64,000 bases of DNA from Limonium bicolor (lineage: Eukaryota; Streptophyta; Magnoliopsida; Caryophyllales; Plumbaginaceae). The notes beneath the pieces are model-generated. The model saw only the letters and a program-made list of their open reading frames with translations, was not told where the DNA came from and did no database searches. How positions within the stretch are numbered: the stretch's first letter is position 1; the number at the start of each line of letters is the position of its first letter. Positions 33,840-44,500 of the stretch are shown here, piece by piece. The DNA lies in NCBI GenBank assembly GCA_023374045.1, contig CM041776.1, forward strand, positions 121,105,000 to 121,168,999, in the 5' to 3' direction. Position numbers and translations under genes: made by a program.

Positions 33840-34023
33840 GTCCGTGACCTCGGACCTATGGTCCGGGACCTCGGACGCGTTGTCCGAGACCACGGACGCC
33901 CACGGACATCCTGTCCGTGGCCCCGGACTTTGCAAATTTTTGTTTTCCTTTAATTTCGACTTTTCTGTATATTTAGGTTAACTGGGGTCCGTGGTCTCGG
34001 ACGTTTGGTCCGTGGCTACGGAC
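33840..34023 (+). repeat. Six 16-nt GTCCG-N6-CGGAC dyads in LTR J
   Basis: Units lie at 33840-33855, 33861-33876, 33882-33897, 33913-33928, 33987-34002 and 34008-34023, all exactly 16 nt with varied centres. The first three are spaced 21 nt start to start, as are the last two. They lie after the TATA box and so are probably transcribed. Confidence 0.85.
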
Positions 34024-34454
34024 GTAAGCAAAATTTGACCTAATTCTGCCTCCGAAACCCTAGTTTAGGTAGCTTTTAATTTCACTTTAATTCTCTGTCA
34101 AAAAATGCTAAAAACAAAAAAAAACAGAAGCTCGCGCATTTAGGTTAAAACGACTCGTAATAAGCCGTAAATAAACTAAGTAGAGGAAAAACGACCTAGG
34201 AGGGGTAATGAAAGTAATTGAACCCTAATTAAGTCGAATATCAAGCCCCCGAACCCGAACTCCTTTCCTAATTTGATCCAGGTTAAAATTAGGTGGCGAC
34301 TCATAATAGGTTCCAGTGAGCTAGCTTAGGTTTTAATAATTATTGTTTTATGACATAGTTATTAATCTTAGGCTATAAGTGGACCTAAAACCCAATCAGA
34401 TCCCAATCAACTTTATTCAACATAGGATAGGGTTTAAAATCGAGGCTCACAGAC

Positions 34455-34472
34455 TGGCGACTCTGCTGGGGA
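34455..34472 (+). promoter_or_regulatory. PBS of element J
   Basis: TGGCGACTCTGCTGGGGA, 3 nt after the LTR end; this sequence is typical of Tat/Ogre elements, for which a tRNA-Arg primer has been reported. Confidence 0.75.
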
Positions 34473-35233
34473 ATTACTTCTTAATTTTAACTTGTTTAAT
34501 TTTAAGAAAGAGGGCTTAACTTGAAAATGTTTATTTATGGCCTTTACTATGTTGCTTGTTTACTTCTGTGCGCACTTTAATTTTTGCACCCTTGCATCAT
34601 ATGAGAGCGAGGGTCCACGCAAACCAGTTTCACCCCGGGACCCGTTTGAGGGTCCCCTGTCAGGGACTCACACCTTTTAGGTGATGTGAATAAGCGGGGG
34701 AAAAGAGGAGGATGTCGTCTAACCACATCCCCTTAATACCTGGGCTTTAGCCCCAAGCGTTTTCTTGGCAGTGCCCTTACCTAGCCCATTGTTTGGTCAG
34801 TCAAAGACCCGACCGTAGACGCACACCTTCAGGTGATGTGAAAAAAGTGGGGAAGCCCAAAGAGAATAGCGTGCAAGCCCTATTCCTTTGTGGCGACCTG
34901 GGCCCATGCCCCAAGCACCTCTCCGGATCGATCCGTACCTGGTTTAATCTTAACACTAGTGAGGACATGTTGAATTTGTGTGGGCCTTGTTTACCTGCAT
35001 GATCAGCCCACTACCCAGCCTAGAAATTGATAGGAATTTCTCCTACATCAACTCAGCCCAACCCAATATCACGGCTTTATTGTTTGCGGCCCAAAGACCC
35101 TGCTTGATTTGAATGTGTGAGTTATTTGTTCGGGCTTCGGCCCAAAAGTTTAGATTTAGGTGATTATCTTTCAGCTCAATTTGAATTACCAACTTAGTTC
35201 TAGGCCCACGGAAAACAAATCCACTTGAAGCAA
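34473..35233 (+). mobile_element. Leader region of element J
   Basis: Non-coding 5' leader with two copies of a CACACCTT.AGGTGATGTGAA.AA block (about 34670 and 34822), each followed by a G-rich run. This looks like the long leaders of Tat/Ogre elements. It is cut at 35234 by LTR F (flank AGCAA). Confidence 0.55.
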
Positions 35234-36168
35234 TGAAATACCCCAAACCTAAGTATGCTAAGTAAACATCAAATCATGATGTAGTAAGGCTAGAATATGC
35301 CTTAGAAAGATTGGTAGACAATTTAAACTAAGGAAAACACAAGAAAATGCCTTAAGGGCAATTAGGGCAAAAATGTGCTCTAAGCTTGGAGAGACTTGGG
35401 TGAGTACCCAAATATCATGATAAGACATTAGTAATATTCTAATGGTCATTTAAATCAATTAGCAAAGAAAACCAAGCTTGAAAACAAGTTAAAACACAAA
35501 ATGTGCTTTAAGAAGTCTTAAAGCACATTTTTGAGAAATTGTCTTAGAATTGAGTTTGAGTGGCTAAATGTCCATCATTACTCTTTAATCAACATGTGTA
35601 CTAATTAGTATCACATTAGGAGGTCTAAATCAATGAGAAATCAAAAATTTCCCGATTATGTGCCTTGTTTAGTGAATAGTAACTATTTAGTGCTAGTTAA
35701 GGCTTAAGTCAACATAAGTCAATGAGATGGTCAACCAAGACCATAAATATCTCTAATTACAAGAGGGGGCCGGTTTTTGATGTGGGGAGTCACCACATGA
35801 CTAAGAAAATAAGGGAAAAAGAAGAGTAAGTAAAGAAAGTTACTATTTGCTTTTATAAAGCAAATCCTTATTAGCCTACCTCTCTCCTCTCTTCTTCATT
35901 TCCCCTTCTTCTTCCACGGTTTTCTTCTTGTTTTCTCTGTTCCAAACCGTGCCCAGCCAGCTCCATACTTGTTCCATCTTCAAATGTCCATAACTTGCTC
36001 ATTTTAGCTCCAAATCAAAAACTAAGCATAGATTTCTCTTAGTTAGACCAAGGCCTTGCTTCCTATCTTTTCAAAATTTGAAAAGCCTCATTTTGGAGCC
36101 ATGGGAAATTGCCATTGAAGGGGGAAAAGCAAGTTTGAAGAGCTCATTAGCTTCTCCATTCTCTTAAG
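35234..36168 (+). mobile_element. Partial Tekay-like LTR (F) ending at the assembly gap
   Basis: It starts TGAAATACCCCAAACC and follows LTR H closely (GTGCTCTAAGCTTGGAG, the AAAGCACATTTTTG block, GGGGGCCGGTTTTTG). It has a degenerate bZIP core GGAGTCA (35786-35792) and TATAAA at 35854-35859. Sequence is lost at the gap. Confidence 0.7.
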
Positions 36169-36668
36169 NNNNNNNNNNNNNNNNNNNNNNNNNNNNNNNN
36201 NNNNNNNNNNNNNNNNNNNNNNNNNNNNNNNNNNNNNNNNNNNNNNNNNNNNNNNNNNNNNNNNNNNNNNNNNNNNNNNNNNNNNNNNNNNNNNNNNNNN
36301 NNNNNNNNNNNNNNNNNNNNNNNNNNNNNNNNNNNNNNNNNNNNNNNNNNNNNNNNNNNNNNNNNNNNNNNNNNNNNNNNNNNNNNNNNNNNNNNNNNNN
36401 NNNNNNNNNNNNNNNNNNNNNNNNNNNNNNNNNNNNNNNNNNNNNNNNNNNNNNNNNNNNNNNNNNNNNNNNNNNNNNNNNNNNNNNNNNNNNNNNNNNN
36501 NNNNNNNNNNNNNNNNNNNNNNNNNNNNNNNNNNNNNNNNNNNNNNNNNNNNNNNNNNNNNNNNNNNNNNNNNNNNNNNNNNNNNNNNNNNNNNNNNNNN
36601 NNNNNNNNNNNNNNNNNNNNNNNNNNNNNNNNNNNNNNNNNNNNNNNNNNNNNNNNNNNNNNNNNNNN
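36169..36668. other. Assembly gap, 500 N
   Basis: Exactly 500 undetermined bases, probably a placeholder of arbitrary length. Linkage across it is not shown by the sequence. Confidence 0.98.
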
Positions 36669-36821
36669 CACTGGTGGAACGCGAGCTTTTAATTACGGTC
36701 CAAAACCGTGATACATTACGGTTCTGGACCGTAATCTACGCGGGCGTCAATAAAGATGGCGACGTCTTTAATTACGGTTTTAAACCGTAATTAATGGCCC
36801 TTTTCCGGCCCGCGTGTCATT

Positions 36822-37034
36822 GACTTTACATTACGGTTATTTGTAAAACCGTGATCTAAAGTCCTTTGGCGCGCGCGAACCAAAGGACTTTAGATCACGG
36901 TTTTACAAATAACCGTAATGTAAAGTCGACACTTTAGATTACGGTTCTAACAATAACCGTAATCTAAAGTGTTTTGGCGCGCGCGCCCAAAGGACTTTAG
37001 ATTACGGTTATTGTTAGAACCGTAATCTAAAGTG
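36822..37034. repeat. Two perfect long inverted repeats with CGCGCG centres
   Basis: Arms 36822-36869 and 36880-36927 are a perfect 48-bp inverted repeat around a 10-nt CGCGCGCGAA spacer. Arms 36930-36970 and 36994-37034 are a perfect 41-bp inverted repeat around a 23-nt spacer with GGCGCGCGCGCCC. Both are built of ATTACGGTT and CTTTAGATTACGG modules, the subterminal repeats on which CACTA transposition proteins usually act. Confidence 0.9.
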
Positions 37035-37171
37035 TAATTTTTTTTTATTATTTTTTTTTTACAAATCTACACAATTGCAACAGAGACAGAATTGTAACAG
37101 ATAAGCAACAGAGGGCAGAAACTGCACAATTGAACCACCTGAATCAAATACCAACAACACAAATTCATTCT

Positions 37172-37309
37172 AATAAAGCACCAGATCGAAAATCTGTAAC
37201 ATATTCAATCTGTTACACAATTGCAACAGAGATAACATCTAATAAAGCACCAGATCGAAAATCTGTAACATATTCAATCTGTTACACAATTGCAACAGAG
37301 ATAACAATT
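37172..37309. repeat. 69-bp tandem duplication (two copies)
   Basis: Copies 37172-37240 and 37241-37309 are nearly identical (start AATAAAGCACCAGATCG). This explains an apparent ORF at 37130-37384, which is not a gene. Confidence 0.85.
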
Positions 37310-37521
37310 GCAAATTCATTTCTGCGCACAATTGCAACAGAAATATTCAATACAACAGCTAGAATCTGTTACAGCAGCAGCTAGCATAATTCATTACAAA
37401 CAGAATCAGAGCAACTAACAAAAAATATAATCTGTTACACAATATAATCTGTTGCAGCAGCAACTAACAGAATCAGAGCAGCAACTAAAAAAAATATATG
37501 TTACAGCAGCAGCTAGCTAGT

Positions 37522-38870
37522 CTACCACTCCATTCTCATAAACATGGCTGCCATGCTCTCTCTGACATGCAACAAGTCGGCAGGAGCATAAGTCTTGAAT
37601 CTGGCAAAATGCTCTTTAATCTGCAACAAGAAAAGGAATGGAACACATAATGAGATTAAGATAAAGACACAAAAAATCTGCCGAAAGAATTAAATACAAG
37701 ACAGTGTTCGTATTACCTTGTCAATATCATTCTTAAAACTTGGGAAGTACCCGCAGAACTCGTACATATACCGCATCACGTAGTACCCGCAACTCTTAGA
37801 ATCCTTTTGGGTAGGGCACTAAATCACCAAAATTCACAAATGTAAAACAATTGTACAAAGATAATAGCAGCACGAATGAAATACATGAATTACCAAACCT
37901 TGATGTAATCGACGGTCAAATCACCAAACTCTCCCAGAGGGGTTTTTTGTAACAACTGTTACATATATTAACAAAAGCGTTTAGCAAAATGAACAAGTAC
38001 ATTAATTTTGGTTCAAAAAACTTACAAACAATTAAATAGTAATAAAAACTTACTCTTTGATTAAGTCTTCAGTGTTGAATTCTTTCCACTGCCCTAGTGG
38101 ATCTAGAACGAGCAGAGTAGCGGTGGCAGCGCAGAATATAAACAAAGCCCAGTGGTGGCTACAATGTCAAATACAAAATGAAATGAGAAATGAAGGTAAC
38201 AAAGTTAGCTAATTAGTATGTAATTTTATATTAGAACTCACGTTTGGTGATACGGCATTAGAATGAATAATTTATTCTGTTGATCAACAACATTGAAGAC
38301 ATGAATCATGTAGTTACAAAACCTCCCAGGGTCCCTAGTGACATTGTCGTACGATAAACGCTCCGGGCACACCGCAGTAACGCATGTCATGTCCTTCTCA
38401 ACACATCTCTCAAGCAGACATCTATTATATCACATGTACTATAAAAAGTTAGCCAATGCAACTTCATAGATACTTATTCTATATGTTTTTACAGTATGAG
38501 GAAAGAACACTTACTTTAGATAAGCTTGAATAATGTTAATGTTCAGATAATCTCCACACATCATCTCTCTGATGTCCTCAAAGTTGATTGCCGTCATCAT
38601 ATTTCTTCGTAGTGAAACATCGACTTTGGAAGCGTCATCATGAAGTTGTTAGTTTGAGATGACTTCACCATGATCTTGTCGTAGAGATTCATCTGCTTGG
38701 CCCCCAAAACATTAACAAGTTTTTGTGGCAGTGCGAGCTTATTTTTAGGCGCCTCAGAAGTCCTGGTGCGACCCCGGACGGGCGCTGGATTCTTACCTTT
38801 CGCACCCGACTCACTGGATTCTTACCCTTCACACACAAACAGTAAAGCATAAATGTAAAGATAATTACTA
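37522..38870 (-). CDS. Ulp1-like C48 cysteine protease domain of CACTA element K
   Basis: Exon pieces on the minus strand read through AINFEDIREMMCGDYLNINI and CPERLSYDNVTRDPGRFCNY to the C48 core. The catalytic His is in HHWALFIF (about 38152-38157), the Asp in LVLDPLG (38101-38103) and the Cys in QKDSKSCGYYVMRYM (37789-37791); the C-terminus ends MRMEW with a stop at 37522-37524. AT-rich introns separate the pieces (about 37640-37715, 37815-38055, 38163-38240). Ulp1 enzymes cleave SUMO-like modifiers. Such domains occur in plant CACTA and Mutator-like elements, where their role is unclear. All three catalytic residues are present. A frame change near 38630 may be real or an assembly error. 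Probably one spliced gene with the exons at 39134-40944. Confidence 0.8.
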
Positions 38871-38921
38871 ATTGATTATTATAGTAACATTAAACATTAT
38901 CTAGAACATACCCTTCTGGCA

Positions 38922-39059
38922 GGATTCGTCGGCGCGCTGATCTCTTCTTCTCTGGGCCGGGATACGCGGCGAGGAACCTCAGGGATCTCAGGATTCGCCG
39001 GTGCGCTGGTCTCTTCTAGTCTGGGCCGGGTTACGCGGCGAGGAAGCTCAGGGATCTAT
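38922..39059 (-). repeat. 69-bp coding tandem repeat in the CACTA gene
   Basis: Copies 38922-38990 and 38991-39059 each encode a 23-residue repeat containing IPE(L/V)PRRV(T/S)RPR and SAP(A/T)NP. Length 69 is a multiple of 3, so the frame is kept. Confidence 0.8.
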
Positions 39060-39133
39060 AATAGATTAGATTAGACACTTAATGCTAAATAATGCATTTT
39101 ATTAGATACTAAATGGTTGTCAAACAGTCTTAC

Positions 39134-40944
39134 CTCATCGGTGACAACAATATAACATGCTGGCCAGGGCAATATGTCTCCCTTCGCTTCGATCAGCGTG
39201 CATTTGTTGTCAATCGCCATCGGAAGGTATGCATGCTCAAATCCATCAACTATCAGGTCCAAGGTCACACGCGCGTAGAATGGGGGTAGACGTACGAAAC
39301 TGATGAGCGTGAGTGGACCTGATGGCAACACCGTCCCGTAGGCCGCAGCTACAGGGTGCCCGTCTAATGGTATTTGGAGACGACATTTTTTTTGCTCCTT
39401 TAATAAACAGAGATAATACGTGAAATAAATAAGTGAGTCCAATCTAATACTATTTAAATAACTTTATTTTAGAAGAAAAATAGTTAAACAAAGTTAACCT
39501 GGATGTTGGCAAACGGGTACGGGTCAGCGGCCGGAGCACAACTAGACGAGGAAGACATTCGAGGAGGATCTAGCTGCTGCTGCTGAGTAGTCGCATGTGC
39601 AATCGCATTCAACGCTTCCTGCAGCCTCTCCTCGATAGCCCGGCGCTCAGCAGCATGTTTCTCGTCATTAGCTTGGCGCTCAGCAGCGAACTTACGCTCT
39701 ACCATCGCCTCGACTTCAGCAGCACTCATCTGACCCTTCCTAGCAGATGGCGGGAATACGTTCTTCTGACGTACTTCTCCCCCAAATCCTCTAACACGCC
39801 CCGGGTGATCCTTCTTCCCAAGCATTTGATTCAGCGCGTCGTCTTGAGAAGGAGGAGCGTGTAAGTCCACTTCTCCTCTCTGTGCCGCATCGTACTGTCC
39901 AATTTTCAAAGAAGTTAATGACGAGATTTAAGATCAACAAACACTTGAGTATATAAGTAAATTATTCAACAGCTACTTTCAAATACTTACAATTTGGTTT
40001 GCCAGTTGTTCCATCGCAGCATTAGGAAATATCCTCTGACCTTCGCTGGTCGTTTTCTGGCGTCCCAGTATGTACATCTGCACCCTCCTCGCCTCAGAGA
40101 CATCCTCGATCGGGCATTCACTTCCATCCTCGTTCCTCCGTGTCAGCAAACCAGCTTCTTTCCATCCCTCGAGGCTGCCCACATATCCCCTTCGTCCCAT
40201 GGTGTGGGGGTAGAGATTAGCTTCACGGTTTTGTCGTGCTTGTTCTTGTACTTGCTGTTAAGAAAGTACAACAGGAAATTAATTAGAAAATCAGGGATAA
40301 AGCATTATGAGCATTAATTAAGAAAAGAGTACACACAAACATACCCTGAACTCGGGGGTGGCGTGCCGCTCAACGAACTCCTTCCACTCCTCTTCAGTTA
40401 TCATGCCATTGTATACAACATACGGCGGAGGCTCACGTGGGGGCACCCTGTTGATCCAATGCTCAACCAAGTAGTGGCGGAATGATTTAGCTTTGCCGGC
40501 CACCAAAGAAAGAACGGTCTTCTTCACTTCTTCTGGGATCTTGTACCGTTCTTGCACCTTCTTCCAGATGGTCTCCTTTACTTTTTCCGGGACTTGTTTC
40601 CATGTGTGGTTGATGCAGCAATGTGATCTGGCCAGAGTCCCTAGCATACTAGCGAACTCTGACCTGCTGCCCCCACCATACCTCCCATACTGGTCCCACA
40701 GAAGACTAATCTGATCCGGTTTCTGCAGTTTCAACCCACGGGTCGGACCTCTACCTCTGGGTCTCTGAGTAGCACTCGTAGAAGGTGCACTCATGGAAGG
40801 GCCAACAGCAGCAGCGGCAGATGTGGATGGGGCAACAGCAGCAGCGGCAGATGTAGATGGGACCGGTACCATTTGCTGCTCATTTTCCTCCTCCTCACGA
40901 CAAAATAAATCGAACTCTTCATCAGCCATGTCCTGATCAGCCAT
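39134..40944 (-). CDS. Transposase_24-type (Ptta/En/Spm) gene of CACTA element K
   Basis: Four exons can be read. Exon 1 (40345-40944) starts MADQDMADEEFDLFC and has the family core GRGPTRGLKLQKP and KVQERYKIPEEVKKTVLS. Exon 2 (39991-40254) has PHTMGRRGYVGSLEGWKE. Exon 3 (39499-39894) has a charged, probably coiled-coil stretch (VERKFAAERQANDEKHAAER). Exon 4 (39134 to about 39395) starts near KKCRLQIPLDGHPVAAAYG. Donors GTATGT (40344), GTAAGT (39990), GTTAAC (39498), GTAAGA (39133) and acceptors AACAG (40255) and GACAG (39895) are in place. Proteins of this family are thought to bind subterminal repeats, like maize TNPA. The gene probably continues into the 69-bp repeat exon and the Ulp1 domain. 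Confidence 0.8.
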
Positions 40945-41066
40945 GCCTGCAAGGATTGAAATACAATTTGAATTAAATTAAGCATTTCATAATGGTCATA
41001 AACAAGCAATAAATAAAAGAGTGTTAATTTCATATAAATTTTTATAGTAATAACTTACATACACCA

Positions 41067-42535
41067 TTATCTCTCAACCCACATTCCCTCGTTATGGTCT
41101 GATCGTATATACTCACGATGACCTGTGACCTCAGCCTCTTCCAATGAAATAGGAACAGTTGGAGGTTCATCTTCTGCATCATACTCATCCTCATCAACCA
41201 CACCATCCACACCAACTATTCCTCTTCTCCCTTTAAGCACAACAGACCATCTAGGATTACAGGGATCAGTTACATAAAATATCTGCTTAACCTTCGTCCC
41301 AACAACGAATGGCTCAACCGTGGGAGTAGCTCTAGACAGATCAACCAGTTTCATACCATGCTCCTCCTCACGGTAGCCATGATTGTTGTTAACCCAGTTA
41401 CAGCGGAAAACACACATTTCGTAGCTGTTGTAGTCCAATACCCAGATGTCTTGTATAACACCGAAATATGATTGTTGTACCGAGACAGGACTATGACCCA
41501 CGACACCGATGTCATATAAGTTTTGATAAGCTTCAAGCTCTACACCACTGTTTTGATTCGTTGACTTCTGATCCTGACGTTCTGTGAAAAAGGTGAATCC
41601 GTTGACATCGTACCCCTCATAAGAAATTACATCCAGATTTGGTCCAAATGCAACTACTTTAATCAGTTCAGGCACATTCGTGGACTGATCGGACAACACT
41701 CTCTCTTTGAACCATCGGACAAATGTCCTATTCTGCTCATTTTGTAGTCTAACGTCACTCATGTTTGGATATTGTGCTCTTAAAACACACAAGTGTTCAT
41801 CAAAGTATGGTTCAACATCTTCAAGATGACTTAGCACAACTAAATGAGCTTTGTTAAGAGTGTCTATGTCAATTCTTTTCAGTTTCCTTCCAACCGTGCC
41901 AACACCCTTCAATCTGCCCTCGTGTCTAGAACGTGGAAGTCCAATGGTATCGACACCTTCTAGGTAATTGGTGCAGAAGTCTACAACTTCCTCTGTGATA
42001 GTGCCCTCTATAATACTACCCTCTGGGTGACGACGGTTCTTCATTTTCTTCTTCAGGACACCCATGTACCTTTCGAACGGATACATGTAGCGAAGGTACA
42101 AAGGACCACACATCAGAATCTCTCTTACAAGATGCACGAGGAGATGTATCATTATGTCGAAGAACGATGGAGGAAAATACATCTCCAGCTGGCACATTGT
42201 CACAATAAGATCCTTTTGTAATTTAGACAGAGTGTCCACATCAAGAACCTTAGACGAAATGGATTTGAGGAAGACACTGACGTTTGTGATTGTGTGTCTG
42301 ACAGCATCCGGCAAGATCCCACGTAGTGCAATTGGCAAAATTTCTTGAAGTAGGACATGATAATCGTGAGATTTCATTCCTACTAATTTGAAATCTGTCA
42401 TGGACACTAGGTTTCTTATGTTTGAGGAGTAACCTGATGGCACCTTGATGTTGTAAAGGGTACTGCATAGACTATGTTTCTCTTCTTTAGACAGAGTGTG
42501 ACAGGCAGGAGGCAAGAATGTGCGTTTTCCACGTT
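41067..42535 (-). pseudogene. TNP2-type CACTA transposase, C-terminal half (DUF4218/DUF4216)
   Basis: The open frame 41067-42515 (482 residues, open to about 42535) begins in the conserved block FLPPACHTLSKEEKHSLC. It carries a DUF4218-type region (GYSSNIRNLVSM, KSHDYHVLLQEILPIALRG, CQLEMYFPPSFFDIMIHLLVHLVREI, YMYPFERYMGVLKKKMKNRRHPEGSI) and a DUF4216-type C-terminus (YFGVIQDIWVLDYNSYEMCVFRC). The N-terminal half, which holds the DDE catalytic core in this family, is absent: the upstream sequence (42536-43355) is non-coding and unlike transposase. This copy cannot supply transposase. The retained part is open over almost 1.5 kb. Confidence 0.88.
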
Positions 42536-43355
42536 ACTTAGGTTACCATATACTTAATATTAATATTATGGTATTATATCAAGTAACTGTCTTGTCATCA
42601 AAATAACGTATATGTATGTTTATATAAGTCGATCTATAGTCGACGTAGTGTTAGTCCCGAGGGACGCTCGTGCATAAATAATTAATGCAGTAGCACATAA
42701 TCACATACATGTATCCAAAAAACTTAACACACAAGTGATATCAACCAAATCCAAGCCCAAGGAATTCCTTAGGTCAACCCGGATCAAACCCCTTTACATA
42801 CCGTTCACCAAGACCTATGATGCGCAGTGTAGACTACCAGCTCGTCAAGCGCCTCCGTTTGAAGTATGATCTAAACGGTAATAAAACTATAAGTCAGTCT
42901 CCATGACTAACTACATCCGGTATTTCTGAATAACAAGTAACCCCGACAGTTCATCCCCGGATTTCTACAGTTACTTGTTACGGGTTTCTCTAAACCGGTC
43001 GGCTTTATTACTAAAACTCGTATGACGACATATTTCGACTGTTAAGTTTAATTATTATATTCCTTTAATCTTATCCATTATTTAATTTAGTTATATAACC
43101 TATAGTTGCATGTATGCATGCATTACTTATTAAATTGTATTATTTTCCCACCATCCATTATAATACATTGTATTATATAATCCATTATCTTTAGTAATCT
43201 ATATTTCCATTCCAAAACTCATAACTTATAGGTTGTAACTATTTTTATGTAATAACCACCACCATTACATTATATGGTTTCCAACCATAATATATATTCA
43301 TCCTTATATACCTTATCCTTGTATAAGTATATATTTACCATATAGGTAAGTTCCA
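42536..43355. other. Unassigned AT-rich sequence between CACTA K and element M
   Basis: No ORF or element terminus recognised. The stretch near 42790-43020 (TACCGTTCACC, CCGACAGTTCATCCCCGG) loosely resembles parts of Tekay-like LTRs (compare TACCGTTCACCGTCG in C), so it may be an eroded LTR fragment. The junction at 42535 marks where the transposase was truncated. Confidence 0.35.
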
Positions 43356-43544
43356 TGATAAGCCACGGACTTATCATATTTTAGGCATTAGATTTAGTAT
43401 TATATTTATCTAAATAAGGTTAAATATATGTTATTTATGCTTATTATGTGTTAAAGTATAATATTTGTACAGATTTATGTTTTTATGAGTTTTCTGTGCA
43501 AGGAATGATTTCTAGGCAAAAGTTCAGTTGAAGCCGGATTCCAT

Positions 43545-44500
43545 GCCGGGTAGTTTCTGCACGGCATAAGCACAGAACAGAAAAGAGGCCTTGCCGGACC
43601 TAATGCCGGGTAGATTCCATCCGGCATAAGTGAAGAGTCACCATGGATGACCAAGCGATAGCAGTTATTGACCGTTGGTGAAAAGGATGCTGTCGGGTGT
43701 GATGCCGGGTATATCTTACCCGGCATATGCACTGTTTCGCGCGGAATTGACGGTTTCGACCGTTAACAGTTGGGCGCATTTATCACGTGTGCCGGCTACT
43801 GGTGATCCGGCACGACGCCCGGCAACGACACAATTAATGCCTATAAATAGGCCGAGGAAGGCTACAATTTGACACACTTCAACACCATATTATACTTCAT
43901 TCACATCTCAGTTTCCGCCCCACTCCAAGTGTTGGTGTCCAAGGACGTTTGCAGATCCATCCACGCAAGAGAAGAAGAAGACCTTGTCAGGGTTAAGGCT
44001 ATTAACATCTCCTTCTCCCCCTTTGTATTCTTTTCTTGTAGTTGTGTGGATGGTGATGCAGAATCCTTGTTAGGTTTTGGTTAGGGATGACTTCCTTGTA
44101 AAACTCTTATGATCATTTATGGAATTTTCAAGTTTCTTAACCCGAGTTCTAATCTTCTTACAAGTAGAATGAAGTAGCTATTCATTCTCTTATCTCTAAG
44201 TCCTATTTGATGTTCACAAGACAAGAATAGGATAGATTAGGATTTTGGTAATCTTTAACATTGTCTTCTGCGCCTCAGCGGGAGCAAGACTTAAGGTTTA
44301 GGGTTAATCTCTTATTTCCCATTATTCTGTTGTATTCGCGGCATTGGCTATGCACGATGCAAGTATGAATATTGAGTTCCTTTTGTCAGAACTGAATCTG
44401 GAAGTGTTGTTTACGAAATGTACGATGCCGGATGGCATGCCGGGTATAAGTTATCCGGCACGTTCAAGGCCATGAATCTGCCGGGTAGCGAGGATCCGGC
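43545..44500 (+). repeat. Six 21-nt GCCGG...CCGGC hairpin units in LTR M
   Basis: Units 43545-43565, 43605-43625, 43704-43724, 43791-43811, 44439-44459 and 44480-44500 are all exactly 21 nt. The best (43704) is GCCGGGTA-N5-TACCCGGC, extended by ATG/CAT on the outside. In 44439 a C becomes T, giving a G.U pair. The first unit has one mismatch in the outer stem. The array is also present in the right LTR, for example 61014-61034. Confidence 0.88.
43842..43849 (+). promoter_or_regulatory. TATA box of LTR M
   Basis: TATAAATA, about 490 bp into the LTR and conserved at 61311-61318 in the right LTR. Confidence 0.65.

Larger units (their letters stand above)
32778..34451 (+). mobile_element. 5' LTR of Tat/Ogre-like element J (1674 bp)
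   Basis: Bounded by TGTGAG and CTCACA, a perfect 6-bp inverted terminal repeat, followed by GAC and a PBS. It has a TATATAAG box at 33239-33246 and six 16-nt GTCCG-N6-CGGAC dyads (33840-34023) downstream of the TATA box. It lies in element I's gag, with left flank GAGGT (32773-32777). The second LTR is not in the window. Confidence 0.85.
36669..42535 (-). mobile_element. CACTA (En/Spm) transposon K, truncated at its 5' side
   Basis: The left terminus is CACTGGTGGAAC at 36669, a CACTA-superfamily terminal repeat. Behind it lies a subterminal zone of ATTACGGTT/AACCGTAAT repeats (36683-37034). Genes run on the minus strand: the TNP2-type transposase C-terminal half, then a Transposase_24-type protein with a Ulp1-like protease domain. 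The opposite terminal repeat and the N-terminal half of the transposase are not found before 43355, so the element is truncated. Confidence 0.85.

Noticed and set aside
36147..36671. 174-codon ORF
   Set aside because: It consists of N bases from the assembly gap.
37130..37384. 84-codon ORF
   Set aside because: Created by the 69-bp tandem duplication; no protein family.
43545..44500. CRISPR-like regularly spaced repeats
   Set aside because: This is plant LTR DNA; units are dyads with variable centres and irregular spacing, not direct repeats with spacers.
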